42,302 bases of DNA, from contig CABXZD010000003.1 in the NCBI GenBank assembly GCA_902516465.1, positions 65,097-107,398 on the forward strand. The letters run 5' to 3'. The position numbers and the translations under genes were made by a program. The stretch is from an uncultured Pelagibacteraceae bacterium. GTDB lineage: Bacteria; Pseudomonadota; Alphaproteobacteria; Pelagibacterales; Pelagibacteraceae. Under the pieces are notes generated by a model, which worked only from the letters and a program-made list of their open reading frames with translations, was not told the origin of the DNA and made no database searches. Shown piece after piece: positions 1 through 8,810 of the stretch (its first letter is position 1; each line of letters starts with the position of its first letter).

Positions 1-224
1 ATAAGATTATTTAATAACTCATAACCAAAAAAACCTATAAAAAGATCTGTGCCTTTACAAATTTTTTTTGATTTTTTTTTATTTAAAAAATTATAAATAT
101 TTTTATTATTAAGAATAATCTTTTTCGAGAAATCAGTGTATAAATCGAAACCATTTACTGATTTATATATGGCATAAGATTTTCCGGATTTGTGGATCTC
201 TTTAAGTTGATTTTGTTTACTCAA
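1..224 (-). CDS. Chorismate-binding enzyme component I, N-terminal fragment (PabB/TrpE-like), runs off the window
   Basis: The reading frame starts at a TTG (222-224), one base after the stop of the MFS gene, and stays open for 74 codons to the window edge. An in-frame stop lies a few codons upstream and no ATG is in frame nearby, so TTG is the likely start. The visible part ends in GTDLFIGFFGYELLNNL, which resembles the 'F.GG..GY..Y' segment of the N-terminal domain of anthranilate and aminodeoxychorismate synthases. The catalytic chorismate-binding domain would lie outside the window. PabB (folate) is my preference over TrpE only because the piece looks compact; I cannot separate them here. 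Family call moderate, exact enzyme unsure. Confidence 0.5.
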   Translation of the reverse strand, partial: MSKQNQLKEIHKSGKSYAIYKSVNGFDLYTDFSKKIILNNKNIYNFLNKKKSKKICKGTDLFIGFFGYELLNNL

Positions 225-225
225 T

Positions 226-1446
226 TTATTCTGTTTTAAGTCTTAATACTGGTTTTTCAATTATTGGAAGGTGAATTATTGCTGCAAAAACTGATAAAGC
301 AATTGCTAAATACCACGCATAATCATATGACCCATAAAGATCATGAAACAACCCCCCTAAATATGCGCCAAAGAAAGAGCCAATTTGATGACTTAAAAAA
401 ACTATTCCATATAACAATCCTAAATATTTAGTGCCGAACATATGCGCAACTATTCCGCTAGTTGCTGGCACCGTAGATAACCATAAAAAACCAAAACTTG
501 CTCCAAATATAAAAGAATTAATATTACTAGCAGGTAAATATATAAATAGAATAATTGATAATCCCCTAAGACTATAGATTGTACTTAATATTATTTTTTT
601 ACTCATTATGGTAGATAGGTAACCGCTAGTGAGTGATCCAAAAATATTAAATAAACCTATTAAAGATAAAATTGCTGCAGCAGTCCAACTTTCTAAACCT
701 CTATCAATTACGTATGTAGGAACATGTGTACCAACTAAAGTAATATGGAAGCCGCATACAAAAAAACCCGAGACTAAAAGTAAGTAACTTTTAGAACCAA
801 AGGCCTCTTTGATTGCTTCTAAAGTGCTTTGATCATTTGGTTGTTCAATAGCTTGAGTTAACGAAGGAGATCTAACGAAAAATGAGATAACCAAACCAAT
901 TATTAAAGCAATCATAAACACAACTAGAGTAGTTTGCCAGCCATTTTCAGTTAGAGAATATTCTGTCAATATAGGAGACAAAAAATATCCAAAAGATCCC
1001 ACCGCAGTAACAATGCTCATAGCAATTGTTCTATTTGATAATGGGAAATGTTTTCCAACAACAGACATTGGAATACTGATAGCAGTACCACCTAATCCAA
1101 TTCCAACTAAAATGCCTAAATCTATTTGAAAAAAAATCCCAGTATTTGGTCCAGCATATAAAAAATAGATTCCGGCTATAAAAAATACAAATGCTAATGA
1201 AATTGCTTTATGACCGCCATATTTATCAGCTATTGCTCCAAAAATAGGTCCCGTCAATCCCCACATTAACATTTGAAGTCCAATGGACAGTCCTGATTGA
1301 GTTAAGGAAATTCCCAAGTCATCTCTAAAATCCATAAAGAACATTCCAAAAGTTTGTCTTACACCTAATGAAATCAAAACAACCAAACTAGCTGCTACTA
1401 ATGTAAATAAGGCTGTTTTATTTCTAATAAAATTTTCTGAATTCAT
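226..1446 (-). CDS. MFS transporter (oxalate/formate or monocarboxylate-type)
   Basis: Inner-membrane permease of about 406 residues with roughly twelve hydrophobic segments. The first half carries the MFS A-motif region after helix 2 (GPIFGAIADKYGGHKAI, about residues 66-82), and the GVRQTFGMFFMDF stretch after helix 1 is typical of the OFA/monocarboxylate-type branch. The substrate cannot be read from sequence; small carboxylates are the usual cargo of the group. I start at the ATG 1444-1446 rather than the TTG one codon upstream. It lies 5 bases after the stop of the PLP-enzyme gene and is followed after one base by the chorismate-enzyme fragment, so the three are probably co-transcribed. 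Confidence 0.85.
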   Translation of the reverse strand: MNSENFIRNKTALFTLVAASLVVLISLGVRQTFGMFFMDFRDDLGISLTQSGLSIGLQMLMWGLTGPIFGAIADKYGGHKAISLAFVFFIAGIYFLYAGPNTGIFFQIDLGILVGIGLGGTAISIPMSVVGKHFPLSNRTIAMSIVTAVGSFGYFLSPILTEYSLTENGWQTTLVVFMIALIIGLVISFFVRSPSLTQAIEQPNDQSTLEAIKEAFGSKSYLLLVSGFFVCGFHITLVGTHVPTYVIDRGLESWTAAAILSLIGLFNIFGSLTSGYLSTIMSKKIILSTIYSLRGLSIILFIYLPASNINSFIFGASFGFLWLSTVPATSGIVAHMFGTKYLGLLYGIVFLSHQIGSFFGAYLGGLFHDLYGSYDYAWYLAIALSVFAAIIHLPIIEKPVLRLKTE

Positions 1447-1451
1447 CAAAA

Positions 1452-2627
1452 TTACTTTAGATGTTTTAGAGCTTGTTTAATATCAGAAATAAGGTCACTT
1501 GAGTCTTCCAGACCAATGTGAAATCTAACTAAATGTTCATCTTTTGCCAAATTCATATAAGTTCTTTTCCCAGTCTCTTTCAATTCCTGATGTAGGACTA
1601 AGCTTTCAAAGCCACCCCAACTATAGCCGTAACCAAATAGTTTGAGAGAATTAACAAATTTTCTAACTGAATTAATATTTCGAGCTTTGATTTTGAGTCC
1701 CATTAAACCAGAGGCCCCAGAATAATATTTTTTCCACATTCTGAAATTAATTGTGTCATTCTTATTTGGATATAATAATTTAATTCTTTTATTTTTAGAT
1801 AAAAAAGCTGCAACCTTCTTTGCATTTTCACTATGTTTATCTAGTCTGACATCTAGTGTCCTCAGGCCTCTGGTTATAAGATATGCATCGTCTGGTCCTA
1901 ATCTTAAACCAGTAATTTTTTCAGTTCTTTTTACTTTATTAAAAACTTTTTTATTCACAGCTAAACTGCCTCCCATCACATCTGAATGGCCTGAATAATA
2001 TTTAGTTGCTGAAACAATTGACATATCGAAACCAAATTTTATTGGTTTAAAATAATACGGAGTAGCCCAAGTATTATCTATTACTGATATAATCTTATTT
2101 TTTTTAGCAATTGATATAATTTTACCTAAATCTTGAAACTCAAAAGAGTTACTACCAGGATTTTCAACAAAAATTAGTTTTGTTTTATTATTTATATTTT
2201 TTTCTAAAGTCTTTAAATTGTGAGGATTGTAAAAAATTGTTTTAATATTAAATTCTTTCAAGTAATCCTGTGTTAAAATTCTTGTTGGACTGTATACAGG
2301 ATCTGCTATTAGTATTTCATCGCCAGGTCTAACAACACTAAATATAGCTAAAAAAACTGAACCAAAACCAGTTGGTGTTGTAAAAACATGATAACTTTCC
2401 TCAAGTTTAGTCAAAATTTTTTGTAATATATATGTGGTTGAAGTTCCTTGTCTCCCATAATCATAGTGACCACTTGTGGGTTTTTTTTGGGCCTTAGTTT
2501 GTGTCTTTCTAAGATGTTTCATGGATTTAAATATAATTGTAGATGCTCTAACTACCGGTGGATTTACTGACTGATTATGAAAATCTTTTGCTGTGTGTTT
2601 TAAAAATGTTCTAAAAGATCTGGACAT
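1452..2627 (-). CDS. metC: Cystathionine beta-lyase-like PLP enzyme (Cys/Met metabolism family)
   Basis: Fold-type I, PLP-dependent transsulfuration enzyme of about 391 residues. The SATKYYSGHSDVMGG block contains the Schiff-base lysine, and the DNTWATPYYFKP stretch before it is typical of MetC/MetB proteins. Expected reaction: beta-elimination of cystathionine to homocysteine, pyruvate and ammonia. A close cysteine-desulfhydrase or gamma-synthase role cannot be excluded. The frame extends 14 codons further upstream (ATG at 2669), but the ATG at 2625-2627 gives MSRSFRTFLKHTAKDFHNQS, which fits the usual family start and leaves about 75 bp for divergent promoters towards the 27-codon gene. The MFS gene follows after 5 bp. 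Confidence 0.8.
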   Translation of the reverse strand: MSRSFRTFLKHTAKDFHNQSVNPPVVRASTIIFKSMKHLRKTQTKAQKKPTSGHYDYGRQGTSTTYILQKILTKLEESYHVFTTPTGFGSVFLAIFSVVRPGDEILIADPVYSPTRILTQDYLKEFNIKTIFYNPHNLKTLEKNINNKTKLIFVENPGSNSFEFQDLGKIISIAKKNKIISVIDNTWATPYYFKPIKFGFDMSIVSATKYYSGHSDVMGGSLAVNKKVFNKVKRTEKITGLRLGPDDAYLITRGLRTLDVRLDKHSENAKKVAAFLSKNKRIKLLYPNKNDTINFRMWKKYYSGASGLMGLKIKARNINSVRKFVNSLKLFGYGYSWGGFESLVLHQELKETGKRTYMNLAKDEHLVRFHIGLEDSSDLISDIKQALKHLK

Positions 2628-2702
2628 AAAAAATTTGATAACTCTTGTCGACAATGCTATATCCCACAAATAATTTCAATTAAATTATACAAAAAGGAAA
2701 TA

Positions 2703-2786
2703 ATGGGGTATCCAAAAAAACACAGAGGCCGAAGAAAAATGGGCTCAAAAAAAAGACGAGCTAGAAAAAAAAATAAGAAGAAGTAA
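2703..2786 (+). CDS. 27-residue, extremely basic micro-protein (mS38/COX24-like or ribosome-associated candidate)
   Basis: An ATG preceded by a clear AAGGA ribosome-binding site with about 5 bases of spacing opens a 27-codon frame ending in TAA. Of 27 residues, 18 are Lys or Arg; there is no acidic residue and no membrane segment. The core RRKMGSKKRRARKKNKKK has the K/R-rich pattern around a Met seen in the C-terminal AURKAIP1/COX24 (mS38) motif, and the composition also recalls tiny ribosomal proteins such as bTHX. Neither identity is proven. The Shine-Dalgarno site, the regular stop and the 6-bp gap to the next gene argue for real translation. It heads a plus-strand pair, divergent from the PLP enzyme. 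Confidence 0.6.
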   Translation: MGYPKKHRGRRKMGSKKRRARKKNKKK

Positions 2787-2792
2787 GCCTTT

Positions 2793-3500
2793 ATGGATCA
2801 AATAAATAAGATTAGATCCATAAGTATATGGATATTTATTATTCCATTTGTAGCAGTCAATACTTGTTTAATTTTGATTACCCAATTTCACGAATTATTT
2901 CCTGATCATAAAGATATTATACATAATACTTTTCCATATTTAGATGGTGGAGCTTCTATAAGCCGAACCGCAAGACCATACCCTTCTTGGCTTATCTTTA
3001 AACCGGCTATGTTTTTAACCTCCTATCTTTTGATTAAATATTGGCTTTTCAACAAAACTATAATTGAATTTTTTAATCATAATCATAAATACAAAAATAG
3101 AATCATTTTTTTTGGTATAGCGTCTGCAATAGCTTTAACCATTCATGCTATATTTTTAGGAATTAAGTTTGATAATGACCTTTATAAATTATTCAGAAGA
3201 GTAATTATGTTATCATTCGTCATATTCGAAATTGTTGCACAGGCATTTCTCGTAGCTTCTTTTTATTCATTTAAGGATAAACTCAGTAAATATATAAATT
3301 TAACCTTTCTTAAACTGAAATTAGCTTTAGTAACTTTACTTATTGTTGTGGCTATAATTAGTATTCCAATTATAAGTTTACCTGGAAATGATTTCTTGGG
3401 ATTTAACTTAAAGTTTTTTAAACATGCATTGGAATGGGACTATTTTTTAGGGGTTATATCTTTTTATTTACTAACTTTCTTCATGTGGAAGAGAAATTAA
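2793..3500 (+). CDS. Six-helix membrane protein resembling the Frag1/DRAM/Sfk1 (PGAP2) family
   Basis: 235 residues with about six hydrophobic helices. After helix 1 there is a loop with [23 protein letters not shown], similar in layout to the 'P.IS....P...IF' loop of PGAP2/Frag1/DRAM proteins. Eukaryotic members act in GPI-lipid remodelling or autophagy; bacterial members have no established function. I therefore give only the family. It sits 6 bp after the basic micro-gene and is probably translated from the same mRNA. Its 3' end overlaps the mnmA stop by 4 bp in convergent orientation, leaving no room for a conventional terminator between them. Confidence 0.55.
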   Translation: MDQINKIRSISIWIFIIPFVAVNTCLILITQFHELFPDHKDIIHNTFPYLDGGASISRTARPYPSWLIFKPAMFLTSYLLIKYWLFNKTIIEFFNHNHKYKNRIIFFGIASAIALTIHAIFLGIKFDNDLYKLFRRVIMLSFVIFEIVAQAFLVASFYSFKDKLSKYINLTFLKLKLALVTLLIVVAIISIPIISLPGNDFLGFNLKFFKHALEWDYFLGVISFYLLTFFMWKRN

Positions 3501-4615
3501 TTCTTTATCCATCCACCACCTAAAACTTTATAACCTAATTTATCTTTTTTATAAAAAACGCATGCCTGTCCAGGTGAAATGCCATCTTCAGAAATCTTTA
3601 ATTTCACCTCTGCTTTATCTTTGTCTTTCAGTTCAATCTTAGCTTCTAAAAGTTTTCCAGTAGATCTCACTTTCACAAAAATTTTTTCATCAAACTCACT
3701 TTTATCAACTAATAGGTTTAAATTATCTAAGGAAATTATCTTTTTACCTAATTTATCTTTTGGTCCAACTATTATTTCATTCAGATCTGAATTTATTTTG
3801 ATTACGTATAATGGGATTTTATCTGAAACTTTAATTCCTTTTCTTTGACCAATAGTAAAATTAATTATACCGTCATGGACACCTATGACTTTGCCGTCAA
3901 GATCTTTAATATTTCCTTTTTTATATGACTCAGGTCTGAATTTTTGTATCACAGAAGCGTAATCTCCATTAGGTACGAAGCAAATATCTTGGCTGTCAGG
4001 TTTATCCGCAACATTTAGTTCTAATTGTTTAGCTATTTCTCTAGTTTCATCTTTTAACATTCCACCTAATGGAAATCTCAAGTAGTTTAATTGATCTTTA
4101 GATGTATTAAATAAAAAATAACTCTGGTCTCTATTCTCATCAATGGCCCTATACATACATGTCTCATCTCCAGATGTTATGCTTTTTACATAGTGACCAG
4201 TGATCATTGCATCAGCTTTTAATTCTTTTGAAACTTCAAATAAATCTTTAAATTTGACAGTTTGATTACATTGAACACAAGGTATTGGTGTTTCTCCTTT
4301 TAAATAACTATCAATGAAATTATCAATTACTCCCTTTTTAAACTTATTTTGGTAGTAAAGAATTTTATGTTCAATACCTAATTTATCAGCAACACGCTTA
4401 GCATCCATAATATCTTGACCAGAACAGCACTGTTTTGAACTTGCAACATTTTTTCCATCATCATAAAGTTTTAACGTGATACCAATTACTTTGTATCCCT
4501 CTTTTTTCATGATTCCTGCTACAGTTGATGAGTCTACTCCACCAGACATTGCAACTACCACGGTTGTATCTGAGGGTTTTTTATTTAATCCTATAGAATT
4601 TAGATCATTATTCAT
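3497..4615 (-). CDS. mnmA: tRNA-specific 2-thiouridylase MnmA
   Basis: Cytosolic ATP-pyrophosphatase that thiolates U34 of tRNA-Lys, -Glu and -Gln using sulfur relayed from IscS. The PP-loop SGGVDSS lies at residues 24-30. The first catalytic cysteine is in IPCVQCN (about residue 117), the second in [10 protein letters not shown] (about residue 211), and the C-terminal beta-barrel contains SPGQACVFY. The length of 372 fits the family. It is a single gene between convergent (3500) and divergent (4657) neighbours. The 41-bp gap upstream must hold the promoters for both mnmA and the DUF3553 gene. Confidence 0.95.
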   Translation of the reverse strand: MNNDLNSIGLNKKPSDTTVVVAMSGGVDSSTVAGIMKKEGYKVIGITLKLYDDGKNVASSKQCCSGQDIMDAKRVADKLGIEHKILYYQNKFKKGVIDNFIDSYLKGETPIPCVQCNQTVKFKDLFEVSKELKADAMITGHYVKSITSGDETCMYRAIDENRDQSYFLFNTSKDQLNYLRFPLGGMLKDETREIAKQLELNVADKPDSQDICFVPNGDYASVIQKFRPESYKKGNIKDLDGKVIGVHDGIINFTIGQRKGIKVSDKIPLYVIKINSDLNEIIVGPKDKLGKKIISLDNLNLLVDKSEFDEKIFVKVRSTGKLLEAKIELKDKDKAEVKLKISEDGISPGQACVFYKKDKLGYKVLGGGWIKN

Positions 4616-4656
4616 TTGATGGTATTTATACTCATTTCTAATATAAGTTAAATTAA

Positions 4657-4839
4657 ATGATTTTTGATTTTGAGCCAGGTGACAAAGTTTTCAATCCATT
4701 AAATAAGGACTGGGGAATCGGTCAAGTTCAATCAATAATTAAAGATAAAGTAACTGTAAACTTTGAAAATGTTGGAAAAAAAGTAATTAATGCTGAAAAT
4801 ATAGAGTTAAAAAAAATAAATGAAAGAGATAAATATTAA
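4657..4839 (+). CDS. DUF3553 small protein
   Basis: 60 residues. The [20 protein letters not shown] segment followed by [13 protein letters not shown] is characteristic of DUF3553, a small SH3-like or CarD/Tudor-like beta domain common in Alphaproteobacteria. Its function is not established. Similar folds bind RNA polymerase or nucleic acid, but nothing here shows that. Its last 20 bases overlap the start of the CysQ-like gene in another frame, implying translational coupling. Confidence 0.85.
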   Translation: MIFDFEPGDKVFNPLNKDWGIGQVQSIIKDKVTVNFENVGKKVINAENIELKKINERDKY

Positions 4840-5593
4840 AAAAATTGTAGAAAATTTAATTGAGACATTTTTAAATGCTGGAAAATTATCTTTAGAATTA
4901 AGAGACAAAGGACTTATAAAAACAATAAAATCAGACAATACTCCTGTCAGCAATGGAGATTTAGAAGTAAACAAAATTATAACTGATAAAATTTTAGAGT
5001 TAACTCCAAATATACCAGTTGTATCCGAGGAAACTTCTGAAAATAAATCTATCAAAAACCTTAAAGATTTTTGGTTAATTGATCCCATTGATGGGACTTA
5101 TGATTATATAAACAATCTTGATGAATTTACTTTAAATGCTGGTTTAATTATTAACAGAAGACCTGCAGCAGGTTTGATCTATGCTCCTGCGAAGAATAGA
5201 ATGTTTTTTTCTTATGGAATTAATTTAGCATTTGAATTGATTAATGATAAAATTATTAAATTAGACAGTACAAAAAATTTTAATAGAAACGATATTAAAT
5301 TTGTTTCTTATTCAAAAAAAATAAAACCGGAAATTGAGAAAATCCATAACAAATTAAATGTAAAAAAATATACACGTATGAAAAGTTCATTAAAGTTTTG
5401 TGTAATAGCTGCAGGTGAATATGATGGTTATGTAGCAGAGCCTAGAGCCTGTGAATGGGATATTGCCGCAGGACATGCAATATTAAAACATGCTGGTGGT
5501 AACGTCACTGATTTTAATGGTGATGAAATTTTATATGGTAAAGAAAATTTCAAAAATCCAAGTTTAATTCTAAAAAGCAAAAGTATTTTATAA
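4820..5593 (+). CDS. cysQ: Inositol-monophosphatase-family phosphatase, CysQ-like (3'(2'),5'-bisphosphate nucleotidase)
   Basis: 257 residues of the lithium-sensitive, Mg-dependent phosphatase superfamily. Metal-site motifs are VVSEETSENK (EE motif, about residue 70), LIDPIDGTYDYI (about residues 92-103) and the C-terminal CEWDIAAGHAILKHAGG (about residues 211-227). The IDPIDGTYDYI version and the ECD-type C-terminal motif fit CysQ-like enzymes, which hydrolyse adenosine 3',5'-bisphosphate and support sulfur assimilation. An inositol-1-phosphatase role is the alternative. It overlaps DUF3553 by 20 bp, and its TAA shares a base with the ATG of the next mini-gene (TAATG). Confidence 0.8.
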   Translation: MKEINIKKIVENLIETFLNAGKLSLELRDKGLIKTIKSDNTPVSNGDLEVNKIITDKILELTPNIPVVSEETSENKSIKNLKDFWLIDPIDGTYDYINNLDEFTLNAGLIINRRPAAGLIYAPAKNRMFFSYGINLAFELINDKIIKLDSTKNFNRNDIKFVSYSKKIKPEIEKIHNKLNVKKYTRMKSSLKFCVIAAGEYDGYVAEPRACEWDIAAGHAILKHAGGNVTDFNGDEILYGKENFKNPSLILKSKSIL

Positions 5594-5736
5594 TGGATGA
5601 GCAAATAAGAATTATACTAATTATTATAGTTTCTGTCTCAATTTTTGGATTGCTGGTATTTGTATTTGTTAAGAATTATATAAGAAGTAAGATTGATCAT
5701 CTTGTTAAAATTGAAAAAAATAAAAAACTAAAGTAA
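5593..5736 (+). CDS. 47-residue single-helix membrane peptide
   Basis: A TAATG junction joins this frame to the CysQ-like gene, so it would be translated by re-initiation. Residues 6-27 form one strongly hydrophobic helix (Ile/Leu/Val/Phe), followed by a Lys-rich tail (KNYIRSKIDHLVKIEKNKK), giving N-out/C-in topology by the positive-inside rule. No family is recognised. The final 9 bp overlap the end of recX on the opposite strand. Coupling and composition make it likely to be a real small gene, but no homology can be claimed. Confidence 0.5.
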   Translation: MDEQIRIILIIIVSVSIFGLLVFVFVKNYIRSKIDHLVKIEKNKKLK

Positions 5737-6291
5737 TTTTATTATTTTTAAATAATCTTCTTTCTCTAAATCCATTATTTTTTTTGAGGTTTCAAAATCA
5801 AAACCATTTCTAGCTAATAAAGATATATCTTTTTTATAAAATAAGGTCCTATTATCCTCTACTCTTGCTGGTCCAATTCTTTTTTTTTTGCAAATCTTAA
5901 TAGCAGAAAAAAAGTCTTGGTCTGAGTTTTCATCTTTAATTTTGTTAACTGTTTCTTTGATAAAATCATCTCTAATGCCTTTTCCAATCAAATAACTTCT
6001 AATCTTATTAATTGAGTTTCCTCTTCGAATCATACTTTTTGCCTTGGTTTCAGAATAAAACTTGTCATTAATAAATTTATTTTTCTCTAAATCTAACAAA
6101 ACAATATCTATTAAATCATTTAAATCTTGTTTTTTTATATTTGTGACTGAGATTTTTAAATATTTCTTTAATAAGTAAGTTTTAAGCTGTTGTTTTGATG
6201 GCGCATACTTTTCAACATAAGCAAATGCGAAGTTTCTCATCTCGTCGACGGTTACTTGGAGTGTTTTTTTTTTATTTCTTATGGGAATCAT
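5728..6291 (-). CDS. recX: RecX family regulatory protein
   Basis: About 187 residues, helical, lysine-rich, with the tandem three-helix RecX repeats: LLDLEKNKFINDKFYSETKAKSMIRRG (central repeat, about residues 68-93) and the IRSYLIGKGIRDDFI segment are diagnostic. RecX binds RecA filaments and limits strand exchange. recA is not in the window, so the gene stands apart from its usual partner. I start at ATG 6289-6291; a GTG one codon upstream is equally possible. The C-terminus overlaps the one-helix peptide gene by 9 bp, convergently. Confidence 0.8.
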   Translation of the reverse strand: MIPIRNKKKTLQVTVDEMRNFAFAYVEKYAPSKQQLKTYLLKKYLKISVTNIKKQDLNDLIDIVLLDLEKNKFINDKFYSETKAKSMIRRGNSINKIRSYLIGKGIRDDFIKETVNKIKDENSDQDFFSAIKICKKKRIGPARVEDNRTLFYKKDISLLARNGFDFETSKKIMDLEKEDYLKIIKLL

Positions 6292-6319
6292 CACTAGATT
6301 TAATATAATATACTTTAAA

Positions 6320-6793
6320 ATGGTCGAACAAATTTATAATTATTTCTCAATCGAAATGCTCTATTATTGGGTAAATTTCGGAGTTTTACCCTTTTGGTTT
6401 GTATTAATCTTTTTTCCTCAATCTAATATTTGCAGATATTTAGTAACTTCAATTTTTCCAATCTTCATTCTTGGTGGAGCGTACATTTTTGTTCTTTATA
6501 AAGCTTATTTGAGTTCTTATACATTTGGAAACAATTTTAATCTCTACTTGGGTATTGATAATATTTCAGAATTATTTTCTAATAAAACATTTCTCATGAT
6601 GTTTTGGATACATTTTATTTCTATTAATCTCTTTACTGGTGGTTGGATAGTAAAAGATTCCCAGAAATTTTCAATTAATAAAATTTTAATGACAATTCCT
6701 CTTTTAATTACATATCTAATTGGTCCGTTAGGGTTATTCATATACTGGTTAATAAGAATTTTTCATTCAAAAAGTATTAGTTTATATGACTAA
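6320..6793 (+). CDS. ABA4-like (DUF4281) membrane protein
   Basis: About 157 residues from the ATG at 6320, with four hydrophobic helices. The FWIHFISINLFTGGWIVKDS segment and the final IGPLGLFIYWLIR are the two conserved blocks of the ABA4-like family, named for the plant neoxanthin-synthesis protein. Bacterial function is unknown; a role in carotenoid or membrane metabolism is only inference. An upstream in-frame ATG (6281) would add 13 residues and overlap recX on the other strand, so I prefer 6320. Its end overlaps the next gene by 8 bp. Confidence 0.7.
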   Translation: MVEQIYNYFSIEMLYYWVNFGVLPFWFVLIFFPQSNICRYLVTSIFPIFILGGAYIFVLYKAYLSSYTFGNNFNLYLGIDNISELFSNKTFLMMFWIHFISINLFTGGWIVKDSQKFSINKILMTIPLLITYLIGPLGLFIYWLIRIFHSKSISLYD

Positions 6794-7370
6794 ATGTTTA
6801 AACTTTTATTTTGATTTTATTAGTCCGTATTCTTTTTTAGCCTACAAAAAATTGAATGCATTAGATAAAGAAAATAAAATAAATATTAAATACAAACCAA
6901 TATTATTAGGGGGACTTCATAACCTTGGAGGGATAACTCCTCCTGCATTTAATAAAAGTAAACTGAAAAATATGAAAAGTGATTGCGAGTTAATAGCGTT
7001 AAAAAATAACATCGAATTTATATGGAATATAAAATTTCCAATAAATTCTTTATACCTAATGCGGGGGTACCTTATAATTAATGAAAGCCTTAAAAAAAAA
7101 TTTTTTGAAATTTGTTTTGATGCTTATTGGAAAGATAATTTAGATATTTCTGATAAAGAAATTATTGAAATGATTTTAAATAAAGTTGGATTAAATAAAA
7201 ATGAATTTTTTAATAAAATTCAAGACAAAAATGTAAAGGATTTATTGAAAAATTTAACGAATAGTGCTTTTGAGGACGATATTTTTGGTGCTCCGACATT
7301 TGTTGTTAATGACAAAATTTTTTGGGGACAAGATCGGCTTGATTACGCTTTAGATGAATACCGTTCTTAA
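6786..7370 (+). CDS. 2-hydroxychromene-2-carboxylate isomerase-like (DsbA/GST-kappa family)
   Basis: 194 residues of the DsbA-like thioredoxin fold. The N-terminal FYFDFISPYSFLAYKKL has the Ser-Pro-Tyr-Ser catalytic motif of HCCA isomerase and GST-kappa proteins instead of a CxxC disulfide site. The C-terminal block FGAPTFVVNDKIFWGQDRLD is the cis-proline strand plus substrate loop typical of the family. Biochemically characterised members isomerise a naphthalene-catabolic intermediate with glutathione; here, with no aromatic catabolism nearby, the actual substrate is unknown. It overlaps the ABA4-like gene by 8 bp, and its 3' end overlaps the rhodanese gene convergently by 4 bp. Confidence 0.8.
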   Translation: MTKCLNFYFDFISPYSFLAYKKLNALDKENKINIKYKPILLGGLHNLGGITPPAFNKSKLKNMKSDCELIALKNNIEFIWNIKFPINSLYLMRGYLIINESLKKKFFEICFDAYWKDNLDISDKEIIEMILNKVGLNKNEFFNKIQDKNVKDLLKNLTNSAFEDDIFGAPTFVVNDKIFWGQDRLDYALDEYRS

Positions 7371-7750
7371 ACAATTTTAAATTTACTTTGTTTAATAGCG
7401 CTAAAACCTCCATCTATGTGAGAAACTTTTTTAAAACCCATATCTTTTAAAGATTTAGCAGCTAAGGCAGATCTCAAACCTCCTGCACAAAAAAGAACCA
7501 TCTCTTTATCTAAGTCAAGTTTACCTTTTTTAAAATAAGCGCTGTCAGGATCTAACCAAAATTCAAGCATTCCTCTTGGAATGTGATTTGCATCTTCTAC
7601 TTTTCCCTCTTTTTCAAGTTCCCTGATATCTCTAATATCAATTAAATTACATACATTCTCACTCAACATTTTGTGTGCTTCGTCAGTAGAAATTGTTTTT
7701 ATTTCTTTTAAAGCCTCAGAAACAAGAGTTTGAGATGATTTAATTGTCAT
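7367..7750 (-). CDS. Rhodanese-like domain protein
   Basis: A single rhodanese domain of 127 residues. The active-site loop is CAGGLRS with the persulfide-forming cysteine near residue 88, preceded by LIDIRDIRELEKEG (CDC25-like region) and followed by HIDGGFSAIKQ. No signal peptide, so it is cytosolic. Expected role is sulfane-sulfur transfer or detoxification; the physiological partner is unknown. It is divergent from the glycosyltransferase-like gene across 37 bp of AT-rich DNA. Confidence 0.88.
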   Translation of the reverse strand: MTIKSSQTLVSEALKEIKTISTDEAHKMLSENVCNLIDIRDIRELEKEGKVEDANHIPRGMLEFWLDPDSAYFKKGKLDLDKEMVLFCAGGLRSALAAKSLKDMGFKKVSHIDGGFSAIKQSKFKIV

Positions 7751-7787
7751 AATAAGATAAAATATTTATATCATAAATTTAATATAT

Positions 7788-8756
7788 ATGAAAAAAATTT
7801 TTATAAAACTTGCAAGACTACTTGGATACGAAATTATTGATCAAAATAATTTTATATCTCCAACACTTAACAAAGAATTAAATGATGATCTTTCAATTAT
7901 TAATGAAAAGTCAATTGTTTTACCTTTGGGAGATGTAAATATAACCAAAAAAGTTAATTCTTTATTGATAATTTTAAGAATGAATACTGAGGTTGAAATA
8001 TGGGATCAAAATAAAAAAAGGTTGTTTGAGCAACCAAAAATTGAGTATTCGATTAGATCTATTAATTCTCTTATAAAATCTATAAAATTTTGTCATGACA
8101 AATACCCACTTATAAAAATTAAAACCGTAATTATTGAGGACCATTCAAAAAAAGAGAATTTAGACAAAATTAAAAAATTAATACAACATCAAAATATTGA
8201 AATCATTTCTTTAAATCATGAAAAATATAAACCACTCATTAAAGAACAAAAGTCTCTAGAAACTTTCTCTAATTTAGCAAGTCTACTTCTAAGTTTTGAA
8301 GTTGGTAAAAATCAAGGTGATGACTTAATCTTTTTTGTTGAAGACGATTACATCCATTTTGAAACAATGTTAGATGAAATGATAGCTTCATACGAAAGGA
8401 TAGCTTCTCAAATTAAAAAAGACGTCATTATGTGTCCATCAGATTATCCTTATCTCTATATGAATAATGAAAAAACCAATATTTTAATTGGAAGTAAAAG
8501 ACATTGGAGAACTATAAAAAAGAGTCTCTGCACTTTTATGACTAGCAAAAATTTATTAAATAAATATTGGGATAATTTTTACAAAACATGTATTGACCGC
8601 CATGATCCTTTTGAAAAATATATTAATGAAATTTATGAAAATGAAATCTGTATATCACCTATTAAAAGTTTATCTTTACATTTGGCTAATATAAATTCTA
8701 GTTATGGACTTGCCCCTTTTATTGATTACAAAAAGATTTGGGAAGATAACGAATAA
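7788..8756 (+). CDS. Glycosyltransferase-like protein of unknown substrate
   Basis: 322 residues with no membrane segment. After a variable N-terminus, residues 90-155 alternate strands and helices (IKTVIIEDHSKKENLDKIKK and similar) as in a GT-A nucleotide-sugar fold, followed by DDLIFFVEDDYIHFETML (about residues 178-195), where the acidic EDD triplet sits where a metal-binding DxD motif would be. A later WRTIKKSLCTFMTS stretch and C-terminal His/Asn residues would close the site. I assign a GT-A-like glycosyltransferase by architecture only. It is a lone gene ending in a terminator hairpin shared with amtB. Confidence 0.5.
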   Translation: MKKIFIKLARLLGYEIIDQNNFISPTLNKELNDDLSIINEKSIVLPLGDVNITKKVNSLLIILRMNTEVEIWDQNKKRLFEQPKIEYSIRSINSLIKSIKFCHDKYPLIKIKTVIIEDHSKKENLDKIKKLIQHQNIEIISLNHEKYKPLIKEQKSLETFSNLASLLLSFEVGKNQGDDLIFFVEDDYIHFETMLDEMIASYERIASQIKKDVIMCPSDYPYLYMNNEKTNILIGSKRHWRTIKKSLCTFMTSKNLLNKYWDNFYKTCIDRHDPFEKYINEIYENEICISPIKSLSLHLANINSSYGLAPFIDYKKIWEDNE

Positions 8757-8786
8757 AAAAGCCCCCTAAAAAACAAGGGGGCTTTA
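8757..8786. terminator. Bidirectional intrinsic terminator between the glycosyltransferase-like gene and amtB
   Basis: A 10-bp stem, AAAGCCCCCT (8758-8767) with AGGGGGCTTT (8776-8785), closes an 8-base loop. On the minus strand the stem runs directly into a T-rich tail (TTTTTTATT), so it is the stronger terminator for amtB; on the plus strand only TTT follows. It starts just after the stop codon of the plus-strand gene. Confidence 0.85.
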
Positions 8787-8810
8787 AGTTAACTAACTAG
8801 AGAGTGTTTT

